Shown here piece by piece: positions 1 through 6,999 of a stretch of DNA of 9,950 bases. The position numbers and the translations under genes are program-made. The first letter of the stretch is position 1. Each line of letters begins with the position of its first letter. Origin of the DNA: Dehalococcoidia bacterium CG2_30_46_9. GTDB taxonomy: Bacteria; Chloroflexota; Dehalococcoidia; GIF9; AB-539-J10. The stretch covers positions 1 to 9,950 of the forward strand of contig MNYE01000053.1 in NCBI GenBank assembly GCA_001873005.1. The letters are read 5' to 3'. The notes under the pieces are model-generated. The model saw only the letters and a list, made by a program, of their open reading frames with translations, did not search any database and was not told the DNA's origin.

Positions 1-151
1 CTTGAGGGTAGCACAAAAACAAAAAAGAGTCCAGTAGACAAAATCAAAAGGTGCACAATACGGAGAGGAAAGTGTTTCGACTTCCTCGGGTGGTTAAAGT
101 AACATTCGGTTAAGACAGAATGCCTGAAATTCTCTCGAATTTTTACCGAAA
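1..151. other. Left-edge sequence without a supported gene
   Basis: No gene is supported here. One plus-strand frame is open from the edge to a TAA at 100-102 (33 codons), too short to call. An imperfect hairpin (arms 65-73 and 80-87, one bulged base) lies downstream of the aldolase when read on the minus strand, but has no adjacent T-run in either direction, so it is not called as an intrinsic terminator. Confidence 0.4.
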
Positions 152-234
152 ACCTATTGACAGAAATAATGTCTTAGTTTTATACTATTCTTGGCGATTA
201 GAACCATAAGGTTTTTAGGAGAACTAAACTATTA
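152..234 (+). repeat. Direct repeat copy A (83 bp), left of the aldolase-pfk-IS block
   Basis: This 83-bp stretch reappears in the same orientation at 4151-4232 with four substitutions and one single-base indel (about 95% identity). It contains a -35/-10 pair, a stretch TTTTTAGGAGA resembling a ribosome binding site, and no obvious open frame. It ends 5 bp before the aldolase stop codon. The 7-mer ACCTATT opens the copy (152-158) and occurs again directly after it (234-240), a possible short target duplication or the trace of a longer tandem array; copy B has only the opening 7-mer. It may be a duplicated promoter segment or a small non-autonomous element. No clear terminal inverted repeats are visible. 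Confidence 0.85.
157..186 (+). promoter_or_regulatory. Sigma70-like promoter in repeat A, antisense to the aldolase
   Basis: TTGACA at 157-162 and TATACT at 181-186 are separated by 18 bp, a good match to a housekeeping promoter. The predicted start is near 193. Transcription would run into the 3' end of the aldolase gene on the opposite strand, as no plus-strand gene follows. It may be inactive, or give an antisense RNA. Confidence 0.5.
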
Positions 235-239
235 CCTAT

Positions 240-1607
240 TTACAAGGGAGATGACTCGACTACGTACCTGCTAATCAGCTCCACAGTATCTACTACATTG
301 AGCTTCCGGAAGAGTAAGGAGAATCGGTTTTCGAGGGCCTCACGTATGTCTATCAGATTCTCCTCAGGCAGGTTCCACATTTCCTTCTTGAAATCGCCAA
401 ATCCTTTCTTTCGGGTTTTATAGAGGAATTGCTCATTGGTATCCTTTATCTCTTTCTCACTGATATACTTACGTTGCAGATGTTCGTAGATCTTAGTTAG
501 CAATTCCTTGGGAAAACGTGGGCTATCGTAGATCAGGTTTTGAAATCCTGTAGCCAGGTGAACTTCCAACGTGCCAACCTCCGGGAACATGTCAAATGCC
601 TCGTCGGGAAGAGTAGAGGCTCCATGCTGCACGGCACCCCCCATCCCATATTCCTCTCGAGCCACTCTAGATAGCTCTTTCAGAGTCTGGAAGTCAATCT
701 CAATTTCGGCAATCGAGCCATCAGGTAAAACAACTCCTCCATGCGTTGTGCCAGTCTGTACACTTATTTTCGAGATTCCCTTGACATTTGGGCCAAACAG
801 ACTGAGATATCCTGCCATAAAGGTCATGAGATCCCTCACGGTGCTATTCTTCTTGCCTACTTCACCAATTTCACCCCCGACCGAAATGGTTGTTCCTCCA
901 GGCTCCAGGTCACGTATGAATTTGGTCATATCCACAGTGACCAGGCAATTTTTTTCCTGTTGCTCCTCGAGCTTACGCCTTTCTAAATCCACAAGGGTGG
1001 AGGCATCTATATCGATGTTTAGAAACCCAGCGCCTATTGCCTCCCGGATTAGCTCCTTGATTGCGTTCAATTCCTTTCTGCCCTGAATTAAGTTCAGGGT
1101 ATATTTGCTCCGACTGACCTGAAAGTGGTCTCCCTGGATGAAAACAGGGCCGGCGAACCCCTCTCTAATCGCCGCCGCCAGAACACAGGCGGCATATTCA
1201 GCTGGTCTTTGGTCCGTGTAGCCTATCTCAGAGCGAGCAATTTCGAAGATGAACGCACCAACTCTATGTTTCAGGGCTGCCCTGAAGACCGCTCTGGCAA
1301 CCTGGTAAGTTAGCCCGCGTATATTTATGGCCGGGACCGTTACATTATGATAGAGTCCTTTGCCAGCCGCCTCGTAAAGGTTCTGAATACTTGCTGGGAA
1401 AATCCCAAGGTTTGAGGCTAGTTTCCTAATTTCCCTGCGGCAATCTTCTTTGGCACCGTCATCAGGGCCAAAAACAGCACTTTCAACAAGCGAGTCAATC
1501 TTGTCAGGGGAGATTGACTCACCTTTTCTCAGCCGTGGGCTCTCCCCTGATAGCAGCTTCCCAGATTGCGTCGTTTCTTTTGATTCAGAATCTCTGTTCA
1601 CCGTCAT
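240..1607 (-). CDS. Class II fructose-bisphosphate aldolase family protein, long form
   Basis: A metal-dependent class II aldolase, most likely cleaving or forming fructose 1,6-bisphosphate from glyceraldehyde-3-phosphate and dihydroxyacetone phosphate in the cytoplasm. The pattern of a (beta/alpha)8 class II enzyme is visible: GDH with Asp160/His161 (catalytic Asp and metal His), the segment IDIDAS around 198-203, GGEIGEVG with Glu246, TGTTHGG with His289 (metal ligand) and AVQHGAS with His328 (metal ligand). At 455 residues it is clearly longer than the usual 280-360; the extra length is a polar N-terminus (about 1-55) and a C-terminal helical part after about 370. The ATG at 1605-1607 lies inside the end of the phosphofructokinase gene (23-nt overlap), suggesting translational coupling. 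The polar first 40 residues allow a later start. The neighbouring phosphofructokinase supports fructose bisphosphate as substrate, but tagatose bisphosphate or another sugar phosphate cannot be excluded. Confidence 0.8.
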   Translation of the reverse strand: MTVNRDSESKETTQSGKLLSGESPRLRKGESISPDKIDSLVESAVFGPDDGAKEDCRREIRKLASNLGIFPASIQNLYEAAGKGLYHNVTVPAINIRGLTYQVARAVFRAALKHRVGAFIFEIARSEIGYTDQRPAEYAACVLAAAIREGFAGPVFIQGDHFQVSRSKYTLNLIQGRKELNAIKELIREAIGAGFLNIDIDASTLVDLERRKLEEQQEKNCLVTVDMTKFIRDLEPGGTTISVGGEIGEVGKKNSTVRDLMTFMAGYLSLFGPNVKGISKISVQTGTTHGGVVLPDGSIAEIEIDFQTLKELSRVAREEYGMGGAVQHGASTLPDEAFDMFPEVGTLEVHLATGFQNLIYDSPRFPKELLTKIYEHLQRKYISEKEIKDTNEQFLYKTRKKGFGDFKKEMWNLPEENLIDIREALENRFSLLFRKLNVVDTVELISRYVVESSPL

Positions 1608-2715
1608 GCCTCAAGAGAGTTCGGCGTCCATTATATCTTTCAGTATCATAACGTGTCTCAACGTTTACAAAATTCGGCTTTCCTATGACCTTCTCAAGCG
1701 GGCAAGCCGTAATCTTGCCATTTCTATAGCACACCATCTTACCGAAGTCCTTCATTACTACTAAGTCAACAGCCGCAATGCCAAAATACCTACCCATTCT
1801 CCGATCATAGGCACATGGAGCGCCACCCCGTTGCAGATGACTCAGAACTACGCTTCGTGTTTCTAGCCCCGTGCCATTGCTGATTTCTCTAGCTAGGAAA
1901 TCAGCAATTCCGCCCAGGGTCTTGTGGCCGAAGTCGTCTAGGCCTTCTTCTCTTACGAATTCTAATCCTCCCATTGGCTTCGCCCCCTCGGCGACTACTA
2001 TGATGTCGTACCTAGCGCCCGCCTTCCTCCCTTCTACAACCAGCGCATTCACCTTTCCAGTGGAAAAGTCATATTCTGGGATAAGGATAATAAAGGCTCC
2101 ACTAGATTCTCCACCTTCTAGAGCTAGCCAGCCGGTGTTTCTCCCCATAGTTTCTACAACAAATATCCTCTTGTGCGAGCCAGCGGTGGTTCTCAATCTA
2201 TCGATTTCCTCAGTTATGACATTTAGAGCCGTCTCGAACCCCAGCGTATAATCAGTTTCGGGCAGGTCCTTGTCAATTGTCTTGGGAATACCAACAACAT
2301 TCACTCCCTGCTGTATTAGCCTACAAGCGACCTGTAGCGTGTCGTCCCCACCGATGACTATCAGCGCTTCTAAGCCAAACTTTTCTATGTTAGCTAATAC
2401 CGTTTTCGATTGGTCATTCTGGGGATTATAGGGATTTGTACGCGACGTCCCCAGCATGGTGCCACCATATCTGTCCCAGGTCCTGACTATCTCCTCATTC
2501 AGCGGCACGATGTACCCACGAGGGACATCAGGACCCACAGATTTCTCATATATTAATCCTCTCCATCCATCCCGAATCCCCAAAACCTCGTACTGAATCC
2601 CCTTTTCGCGTCCCAATCGCTCATCCAGCGCGGTTTTAACTATCCACTTGATCGCCGGATTGATGCCGGCACAGTCTCCACCACCAGTCAGAATACCTAT
2701 TCTGCTCCTTCTCAT
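1585..2715 (-). CDS. pfkA: 6-phosphofructokinase, predicted pyrophosphate-dependent
   Basis: Phosphorylates fructose 6-phosphate to fructose 1,6-bisphosphate in the cytoplasm. Numbered from the ATG at 2715 (376 residues), the protein has the N-terminal GILTGGGDCAG loop, GGDDT with Asp124-Asp125, PKTIDKD at 144-150 and MGR at 180-182, a substrate-contacting motif. In this family Gly at the second position after GGD and Gly in GTIDND mark ATP enzymes, whereas Asp (GGDD) and Lys (PKTID) mark PPi enzymes; both PPi markers are present, so a reversible PPi-PFK is predicted. An in-frame TTG at 2754 would add 13 residues, but it is the first triplet of the -35 box TTGACA. The ATG directly precedes the conserved RIGILTGGG and is preferred. 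It is first in a two-gene operon with the aldolase. The ISL3 element begins 68 bp upstream of this ATG. Confidence 0.92.
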   Translation of the reverse strand: MRRSRIGILTGGGDCAGINPAIKWIVKTALDERLGREKGIQYEVLGIRDGWRGLIYEKSVGPDVPRGYIVPLNEEIVRTWDRYGGTMLGTSRTNPYNPQNDQSKTVLANIEKFGLEALIVIGGDDTLQVACRLIQQGVNVVGIPKTIDKDLPETDYTLGFETALNVITEEIDRLRTTAGSHKRIFVVETMGRNTGWLALEGGESSGAFIILIPEYDFSTGKVNALVVEGRKAGARYDIIVVAEGAKPMGGLEFVREEGLDDFGHKTLGGIADFLAREISNGTGLETRSVVLSHLQRGGAPCAYDRRMGRYFGIAAVDLVVMKDFGKMVCYRNGKITACPLEKVIGKPNFVNVETRYDTERYNGRRTLLRHDGEQRF

Positions 2716-2725
2716 AACAATAGGT

Positions 2726-2754
2726 ATATTAGGAGGCAAGCTTTCTGTTGTCAA
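2726..2754 (-). promoter_or_regulatory. Promoter of the pfk-aldolase operon, leaderless arrangement
   Basis: On the minus strand TTGACA (2754-2749), a 17-bp spacer and TAATAT (2731-2726) form a near-consensus sigma70 promoter. Ten bases separate the -10 box from the ATG at 2715, so the start should fall about 3-5 nt before the ATG. No Shine-Dalgarno sequence lies between. This indicates a leaderless or nearly leaderless mRNA and argues against the TTG start at 2754. Only 28 bp separate the -35 box from the insertion sequence, so the promoter was spared. Confidence 0.7.
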
Positions 2755-2782
2755 GGACGCGATTTGAATGGCTCTCCGTCAA

Positions 2783-2798
2783 TTAGTGTGAAAAACCT
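2783..2798 (+). repeat. Left terminal inverted repeat of the ISL3 element
   Basis: TTAGTGTGAAAAACCT matches the inverted right end at 15 of 16 positions. It also encodes the last residues and the TAA stop of the transposase on the other strand. Confidence 0.8.
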
Positions 2799-4009
2799 CC
2801 TGAAGCTTTAGTGCTGGCAGCTATCTCATTATTTGTAAGAGGTATCCTCCTTCTCAGGTTATCGACGTTACGGTACCCGTAAGCCATTCGTTTGATGACC
2901 TTTATCCTGTTGTTCTTCCCCTCTACAAAGCCGTTGGTTACACGATGGTTAAAGTAGTTGAGAATCTCATTGCGCCAGTTTCTGAATATAGAAAGCACAG
3001 CTCTAAACTCCTTAAATCCACTCTTACGAACAGATTCCTCCCACTGATAGAGAGAGGCTTCCGCCTCAGCACGACTTGAGATTCTATACCATTCCCTAAG
3101 ACCTTCCTTTAACCTCCAGGCTACAGCCAGCTCAGGATAGTAGCTGAATAGATGGCCTAGCCTTATCTTTTCCTCATCATTCAGGCTCTCAGCTTTACGC
3201 AAGAGGAGGTAGCGACTATGGAAAAGAAGCCACCTCTTGCCCTTGCCTTCCCTATTTTGCAATTTTGTTCGCACTTTACCCAAAGCCTGGTTAACATGGA
3301 CTATCACATGGAACTTATCTACCACAATGTTAGCTTTGGGCAAGCACATCTGGACAGCTTGTCTGAATGGCTCATGCATATCCATGACCACCACCTCAAC
3401 TATCTCAGGATCAGGAAGGGCGGTGAAATACTTCTCCAGTTTACTCTTACCACAGCCCTCAACTATACCCAAAACCTTCCTTCCCTCAATGTCGCTTATA
3501 GTGGTATCAAACATCCTCTTCTTCACCGAAAATTCATCAAGTCCTATTACCCTGCTGGCTTTGGGCTTCCCCTCATCAACTCCTAACTCCAGGGCGGCTT
3601 CCTCGGTAAAGCTTCTCCTCACCAGACTTTCACTTACTCCTTCTTCTTTGGCCACCCGGCTTATTGCTTGATGACTTGCCCGCTCACCAAGATATTTCCT
3701 CAACCGTTTAGTCGATCTTCTCCTGGGACAAAAGATTTCATCCGGCTCAGTAAATACTTTGCCACAGGAAAGACAGCGAAAACGCCTTTTCTCTAAAGTA
3801 AGAATCACAATCTTGTCCCTCAGCTTCCTGTCTTTCTTACGTTGAAATGTACTTGCATGCTTTCTCACCATCATGCTGCCACAATGAGGACAAGCTACTT
3901 TTTCTACCCTGTATCTCACGGTAACCTCAAAATGATCTTTTAGTTCTGTCTGTCCCAGGATCATTAGCTCTGGCAATCCCATGGCTACTGCGATACAATC
4001 GTCTTGCAC
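2783..4009 (-). CDS. ISL3-family transposase
   Basis: Catalyses cut-and-paste movement of the surrounding element. The 408-residue protein shows the ISL3 layout: N-terminal zinc finger (Cys40/Cys43 in CPHC, Cys79/Cys82 in CLSC, then FCPRR), a helix-turn-helix region around 100-135 (SHQAISRVAKEEGVSESLVRR), and a DDE domain with Asp158 (IGLDEFS), Asp210 (VVMDMHEPF) and Glu363 (FVEGKNNRIK), followed by the family signature VIKRMAYGYRN. The start is GTG at 4007-4009, chosen because AAGGAGGT (4024-4017 on the minus strand) sits 7 nt upstream. No frameshift or stop interrupts it and all catalytic residues are present, so it could be active. Its stop is 28 nt upstream of the pfk -35 box, and read-through would enter pfk. 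Confidence 0.95.
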   Translation of the reverse strand: MQDDCIAVAMGLPELMILGQTELKDHFEVTVRYRVEKVACPHCGSMMVRKHASTFQRKKDRKLRDKIVILTLEKRRFRCLSCGKVFTEPDEIFCPRRRSTKRLRKYLGERASHQAISRVAKEEGVSESLVRRSFTEEAALELGVDEGKPKASRVIGLDEFSVKKRMFDTTISDIEGRKVLGIVEGCGKSKLEKYFTALPDPEIVEVVVMDMHEPFRQAVQMCLPKANIVVDKFHVIVHVNQALGKVRTKLQNREGKGKRWLLFHSRYLLLRKAESLNDEEKIRLGHLFSYYPELAVAWRLKEGLREWYRISSRAEAEASLYQWEESVRKSGFKEFRAVLSIFRNWRNEILNYFNHRVTNGFVEGKNNRIKVIKRMAYGYRNVDNLRRRIPLTNNEIAASTKASGGFSH

Positions 4010-4016
4010 CTGTTTT

Positions 4017-4105
4017 ACCTCCTTTTTGTTTAGTTTCGCTTAATCACTAAAACTACAGGAGGTGGCAGGTGCCTTTCAATGGCTCATCACCTCCTTCCCG
4101 GCACC
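4017..4105 (-). promoter_or_regulatory. Transposase leader with competing inverted repeats around the Shine-Dalgarno site
   Basis: Read on the minus strand the leader contains, in order, GGTGCC (4105-4100), AGGAGGTG (4095-4088), GGCACC (4073-4068), CACCTCCT (4064-4057) and the transposase Shine-Dalgarno AAGGAGGT (4024-4017). The first pairs with the third and the second with the fourth, an interlocked arrangement. The fourth can instead pair with the real Shine-Dalgarno over 7 bp. A mini-frame ATG AGC CAT TGA directly follows the upstream AGGAGGTG. The pattern suggests translation control of the transposase by alternative folding; this is inferred from base pairing only. Confidence 0.4.
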
Positions 4106-4111
4106 ATCTAA

Positions 4112-4127
4112 AGATTTTTCACACTAA
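4112..4127 (-). repeat. Right terminal inverted repeat of the ISL3 element
   Basis: On the minus strand TTAGTGTGAAAAATCT, one mismatch to the left end. The outer boundary is set by where the two ends stop matching. Confidence 0.8.
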
Positions 4128-4150
4128 AAAGTGTAGACCCATTTAATTCG

Positions 4151-4232
4151 ACCTATTGACAGAAATAATGTCTTAGTCTTATACTATTCTCGGCGATTGG
4201 AATCATAAGTTTTTAGGAGAACTAAACTATTA
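4151..4232 (+). repeat. Direct repeat copy B (82 bp), upstream of alaS
   Basis: Second copy of the sequence at 152-234, same orientation, about 95% identical, beginning 23 bp beyond the insertion-sequence end. Together the copies bracket the aldolase, pfk and ISL3 element. Here the repeat lies upstream of alaS and probably represents the native promoter region of that operon. It contains AGGAGA at 4215-4220, but no standard start codon within reach, so that stretch is not a ribosome binding site for a visible gene. The rest of the 308-bp gap between the transposase and alaS holds the insertion-sequence end and the alaS-proximal -10 box. Confidence 0.85.
4156..4185 (+). promoter_or_regulatory. 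Sigma70-like promoter in repeat B, directed at alaS
   Basis: TTGACA (4156-4161), 18-bp spacer, TATACT (4180-4185). The predicted start near 4192 gives an alaS leader of about 125 nt. Its box sequences and spacing are the same as in repeat A. Confidence 0.6.
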
Positions 4233-4305
4233 TAAAAGTCCTTGAAAATACGCCGTTTTGAGGCAAAGCCCCTTAATGACTAGTGCAGTTATTTTTGTCG
4301 CATAC

Positions 4306-4311
4306 TATAAT
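4306..4311 (+). promoter_or_regulatory. Consensus -10 box directly before the alaS start codon
   Basis: A perfect TATAAT ends 6 nt before the GTG start at 4318, so the expected transcription start coincides with the first base of the gene (leaderless mRNA). No Shine-Dalgarno sequence precedes the GTG. The -35 region around 4282-4288 is poor, which lowers confidence. Confidence 0.45.
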
Positions 4312-4317
4312 TAGTAA

Positions 4318-6999
4318 GTGACTAGCGACGAACTCAGGCAAACCTTTCTGAACTTCTTTCAGGATAGGGGGCATAAGATTATCCCTGGTTCCTCTCTTGT
4401 TCCGCATGGAGACCCTACTTTATTACTCACTACTGCTGGTATGGTACAAATAAAACCATATTTTCTCGGGTTAGAAGTCCCTCCCAGCCAAAGGTTAACC
4501 TCCTGTCAAAAATGCTTTCGCACTACCGATATAGATTCTGTAGGTGACAACAAGCATCTTACCTTCTTTGAGATGCTGGGCAATTTCAGTGTGGGTAACT
4601 ATTTTAAAAGAGAGGCTATTTCCTGGGCGTGGGAATTTGTTACTAAGTATTTGAATTTATCGGAGGAAAGGCTCTGGATAACCATTTATCTTGATGATGA
4701 AGAAGCTTTTGCCCATTGGCGAGAGGTCGGAGTTTCTACCGAGAGAATATTGTGCTTTGGTCAAAAGGATAATTTCTGGGGACCGGCAGGAGATTCCGGA
4801 CCTTGTGGACCATGCAGCGAAATCCATTATGACTTGGGTGAGGAGTTTGGTTGTAATAGACCTGATTGTAAGCCCAATTGTGATTGTGGTCGCTTTTCCG
4901 AGATATGGAATCTGGTATTCACTCAATACAATCAAGATCGCAGTGGACAACGCACGCCTTTACCCAAGCCAAACATTGATACCGGGATGGGGTTGGAAAG
5001 AACCCTGGCGGCTATTCAAGGTAAGTCTTCTCCTTACGAAACAGACCTATTTTCTCCTTTGATAAACAAGGTTTGTCAGTTAGCCGGGAAAGAGTATGGT
5101 CAGGATGAGAATGTTGACCGAGCCATGAGAATTGTTACTGAACATGGGCGTGGCATCCCCTTTCTTATTGCCGATGGTGTTATGCCCTCCAATGAAGGGA
5201 GAGGATATGTCCTGCGACGGATACTTAGGCGTGCTTCACTTTTTGGTAGAAGGCTGGGCTTAGATAAGCCTTTCCTGGGAGAATTTGCCAACGTTGTTGT
5301 CGAGAAAATGAAACATGTATATCCCGAGCTGATAACTAATGAAGCCCTAATTACGGACGTTATCAAAACAGAAGAAAACAAATTTATCTCCACGCTAGAG
5401 ATCGGGCTTGCTCTGGTGGAAAACTTAATTGATGATGCCTGCAAAGAGAAGCGGGATTACCTTAAAGGTGAGGAGATATTCCGGCTTTATGACACATATG
5501 GTTTTCCTAAAGAGCTAACTGCTGAAATAGCCAGAGAAAAAGGTCTCTCCATAGATTGGGAGGGTTTTCAAGCTGAGATGGAGAGACAGCGGGAAAGGGC
5601 TAGGGCAGCATATAACATCACTCTAGCTGCGACGGTGGGCTTAAGAGGTAATCTTTCCGTTGTCAAAATTCCTTCTAGCACGAATTTCGTTGGCGACAGA
5701 ACGCTTAAGCATCAATCCACTGTTGTGGTCTTGCTTCCCGAGAGCGAATGGCCAAAGAACAGAGTAGATTCTGTCTCTCAGGGTCAGTATGTAGGGGTTG
5801 TACTGCGTGAGACTCCTTTCTATGGCGAGATGGGTGGACAGGTGGGTGACACCGGGGAAATCCGTGGTAAAAAAGGAAGAATCACTGTTACTAATGCCGT
5901 CAGGCATACAGTGAGTGGCAGCGAGCTCGTAGTTCATCAAGGGGGAGTCGTTGAAGGACATATATTTGTGGACGACGTTGTCGAAGCCGAAGTGGACGAA
6001 CACCGCCGTCTGGATATTGCTCGCAACCACACGGCTACCCACTTGCTCCAGGCTGCTCTAAGGCAGATACTAGGCAGCTATATTCAACAAAGAGGTTCAT
6101 TGGTGGAGCCCGAGAGACTCAGGTTCGATTTCCCTCAATTATTACCACTTTCCCAGGAAGAAGTGAAAAAAATTCAGCAATGGGTTAATGAAAGAATACG
6201 ACAAAACTTGCCGGTGAAAACGAAAATCATCCCCTATAATGAGGCTATTGCCGAGGGTGCTATCGCTTTGTTTGAGGAAAAATATGGAGAGACGGTTCGG
6301 GTAGTAGAAATTGCTGAGCCAGTGATAAGTAAAGAACTCTGTGGTGGCACCCATGTGAAATCAACGGGGGAAATTGGCACCTTCCTTATAACCAGCGAAG
6401 GCAGTATTGGCACTGGACTACGTCGTATTGAGGCGATTACCGGAAGAGTTGCGGAATCTTTGATAGATACTCGTTTTTCTTCTCTCCGAAGCATGGCTGA
6501 TGCGCTAGAAAGTCCGCTGGAGAAGGTTCCTGAGAAGGTAAAAACCCTTATGGAAGATCTGGAAAAGGAGCGTAAGCGCTCGTTATTATTAGAAAGGGAA
6601 CTTTCACGCAGAATGCTGGAATCTCTGCTCAAAGGAGTGGAGAGGGTAAACGGGGTAATGGTCATAGCAGCCAGGATGCCACCTTTATCTATGCCCATCC
6701 TCAGAGAAACAGGTGATATGCTGCGAGACAAGTTGAGAAGCGGGGTGATAGTCCTGGCTACAGTCTACGACAATAAGCCAAATTTCTTAGCTATGATAAC
6801 CCCTGACTTAGTAGCCAGGGGACTTCATGCTGCTGATATTATCAAACAGGTAGCCAGGGTTACTGGTGGTGGGGGAGGTGGTAAAGCAGACATGGCTCAG
6901 GCAGGAGGTAAAGACCCATCCAGAGTTGATGAGGCTTTGAAGTTGGTGAAAAATATCATCGCCAGGCGAGTTTCCTCTCCTGTCAAGAATGAGGATTAG
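4318..6999 (+). CDS. alaS: Alanine--tRNA ligase
   Basis: Charges tRNA(Ala) with alanine and hydrolyses mischarged Ser- and Gly-tRNA(Ala) in the cytoplasm. At 893 residues it is full length (bacterial AlaS is about 875). Order: class II aminoacylation core with HKIIPGSSLVPHGDPTLL from about residue 19, the FEMLGNFS stretch, GLERTLAAIQG and NEGRGYVLRRILRRA; editing domain with the zinc-site motif HTATH (His571, His575) and CGGTH (Cys675, His679); a coiled-coil linker around 720-770; and a C-terminal C-Ala domain ending in a glycine run 850-855 followed by KADMAQAGG. The GTG start is supported by MTSDELRQTFL, the usual N-terminus of the family, although no Shine-Dalgarno sequence is seen. It heads the rightward operon with ruvX, aroE and aroC. 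Nothing in the sequence supports a T-box leader. Confidence 0.98.
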   Translation: MTSDELRQTFLNFFQDRGHKIIPGSSLVPHGDPTLLLTTAGMVQIKPYFLGLEVPPSQRLTSCQKCFRTTDIDSVGDNKHLTFFEMLGNFSVGNYFKREAISWAWEFVTKYLNLSEERLWITIYLDDEEAFAHWREVGVSTERILCFGQKDNFWGPAGDSGPCGPCSEIHYDLGEEFGCNRPDCKPNCDCGRFSEIWNLVFTQYNQDRSGQRTPLPKPNIDTGMGLERTLAAIQGKSSPYETDLFSPLINKVCQLAGKEYGQDENVDRAMRIVTEHGRGIPFLIADGVMPSNEGRGYVLRRILRRASLFGRRLGLDKPFLGEFANVVVEKMKHVYPELITNEALITDVIKTEENKFISTLEIGLALVENLIDDACKEKRDYLKGEEIFRLYDTYGFPKELTAEIAREKGLSIDWEGFQAEMERQRERARAAYNITLAATVGLRGNLSVVKIPSSTNFVGDRTLKHQSTVVVLLPESEWPKNRVDSVSQGQYVGVVLRETPFYGEMGGQVGDTGEIRGKKGRITVTNAVRHTVSGSELVVHQGGVVEGHIFVDDVVEAEVDEHRRLDIARNHTATHLLQAALRQILGSYIQQRGSLVEPERLRFDFPQLLPLSQEEVKKIQQWVNERIRQNLPVKTKIIPYNEAIAEGAIALFEEKYGETVRVVEIAEPVISKELCGGTHVKSTGEIGTFLITSEGSIGTGLRRIEAITGRVAESLIDTRFSSLRSMADALESPLEKVPEKVKTLMEDLEKERKRSLLLERELSRRMLESLLKGVERVNGVMVIAARMPPLSMPILRETGDMLRDKLRSGVIVLATVYDNKPNFLAMITPDLVARGLHAADIIKQVARVTGGGGGGKADMAQAGGKDPSRVDEALKLVKNIIARRVSSPVKNED

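Larger units (their letters stand above)
2783..4127 (-). mobile_element. Complete ISL3-family insertion sequence, about 1345 bp
   Basis: One full-length transposase gene is framed by inverted ends: TTAGTGTGAAAAACCT at 2783-2798 and its inverted partner at 4112-4127, matching at 15 of 16 positions. The transposase type and element size fit ISL3. The stop codon of the transposase forms the outermost bases of the left end, so packing is very tight. Members of ISL3 normally create 8-bp target duplications; none is visible with any boundary within a few bases. The outer boundaries are therefore uncertain by 2-3 bases. Insertion is directly upstream of the pfk-aldolase operon in the same orientation. 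Confidence 0.88.

Noticed and set aside
65..87. Hairpin with GAGGAA/TTCCTC arms downstream of the aldolase.
   Set aside because: A bulged stem and no adjacent T-run; not convincing as an intrinsic terminator.
1..102. Open plus-strand frame from the window edge ending in FDFLGWLK, faintly like the end of a reverse-transcriptase-type motif.
   Set aside because: Only 33 codons, no further domain evidence, and the similarity covers a handful of residues.
4215..4260. Small leader peptide after AGGAGA in repeat B.
   Set aside because: No ATG, GTG or TTG at a usable distance; only an ATT-started decapeptide frame, and the matching frame in copy A has a different sequence.
4233..4317. T-box or other riboswitch in front of alaS.
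   Set aside because: No AGGGTGG-like T-box core, specifier stem or terminator/antiterminator pair can be recognised in this short leader.
6234..6731. Minus-strand frame of 165 codons opposite alaS.
   Set aside because: Serine/arginine-rich composition typical of an antisense shadow over a conserved coding region.
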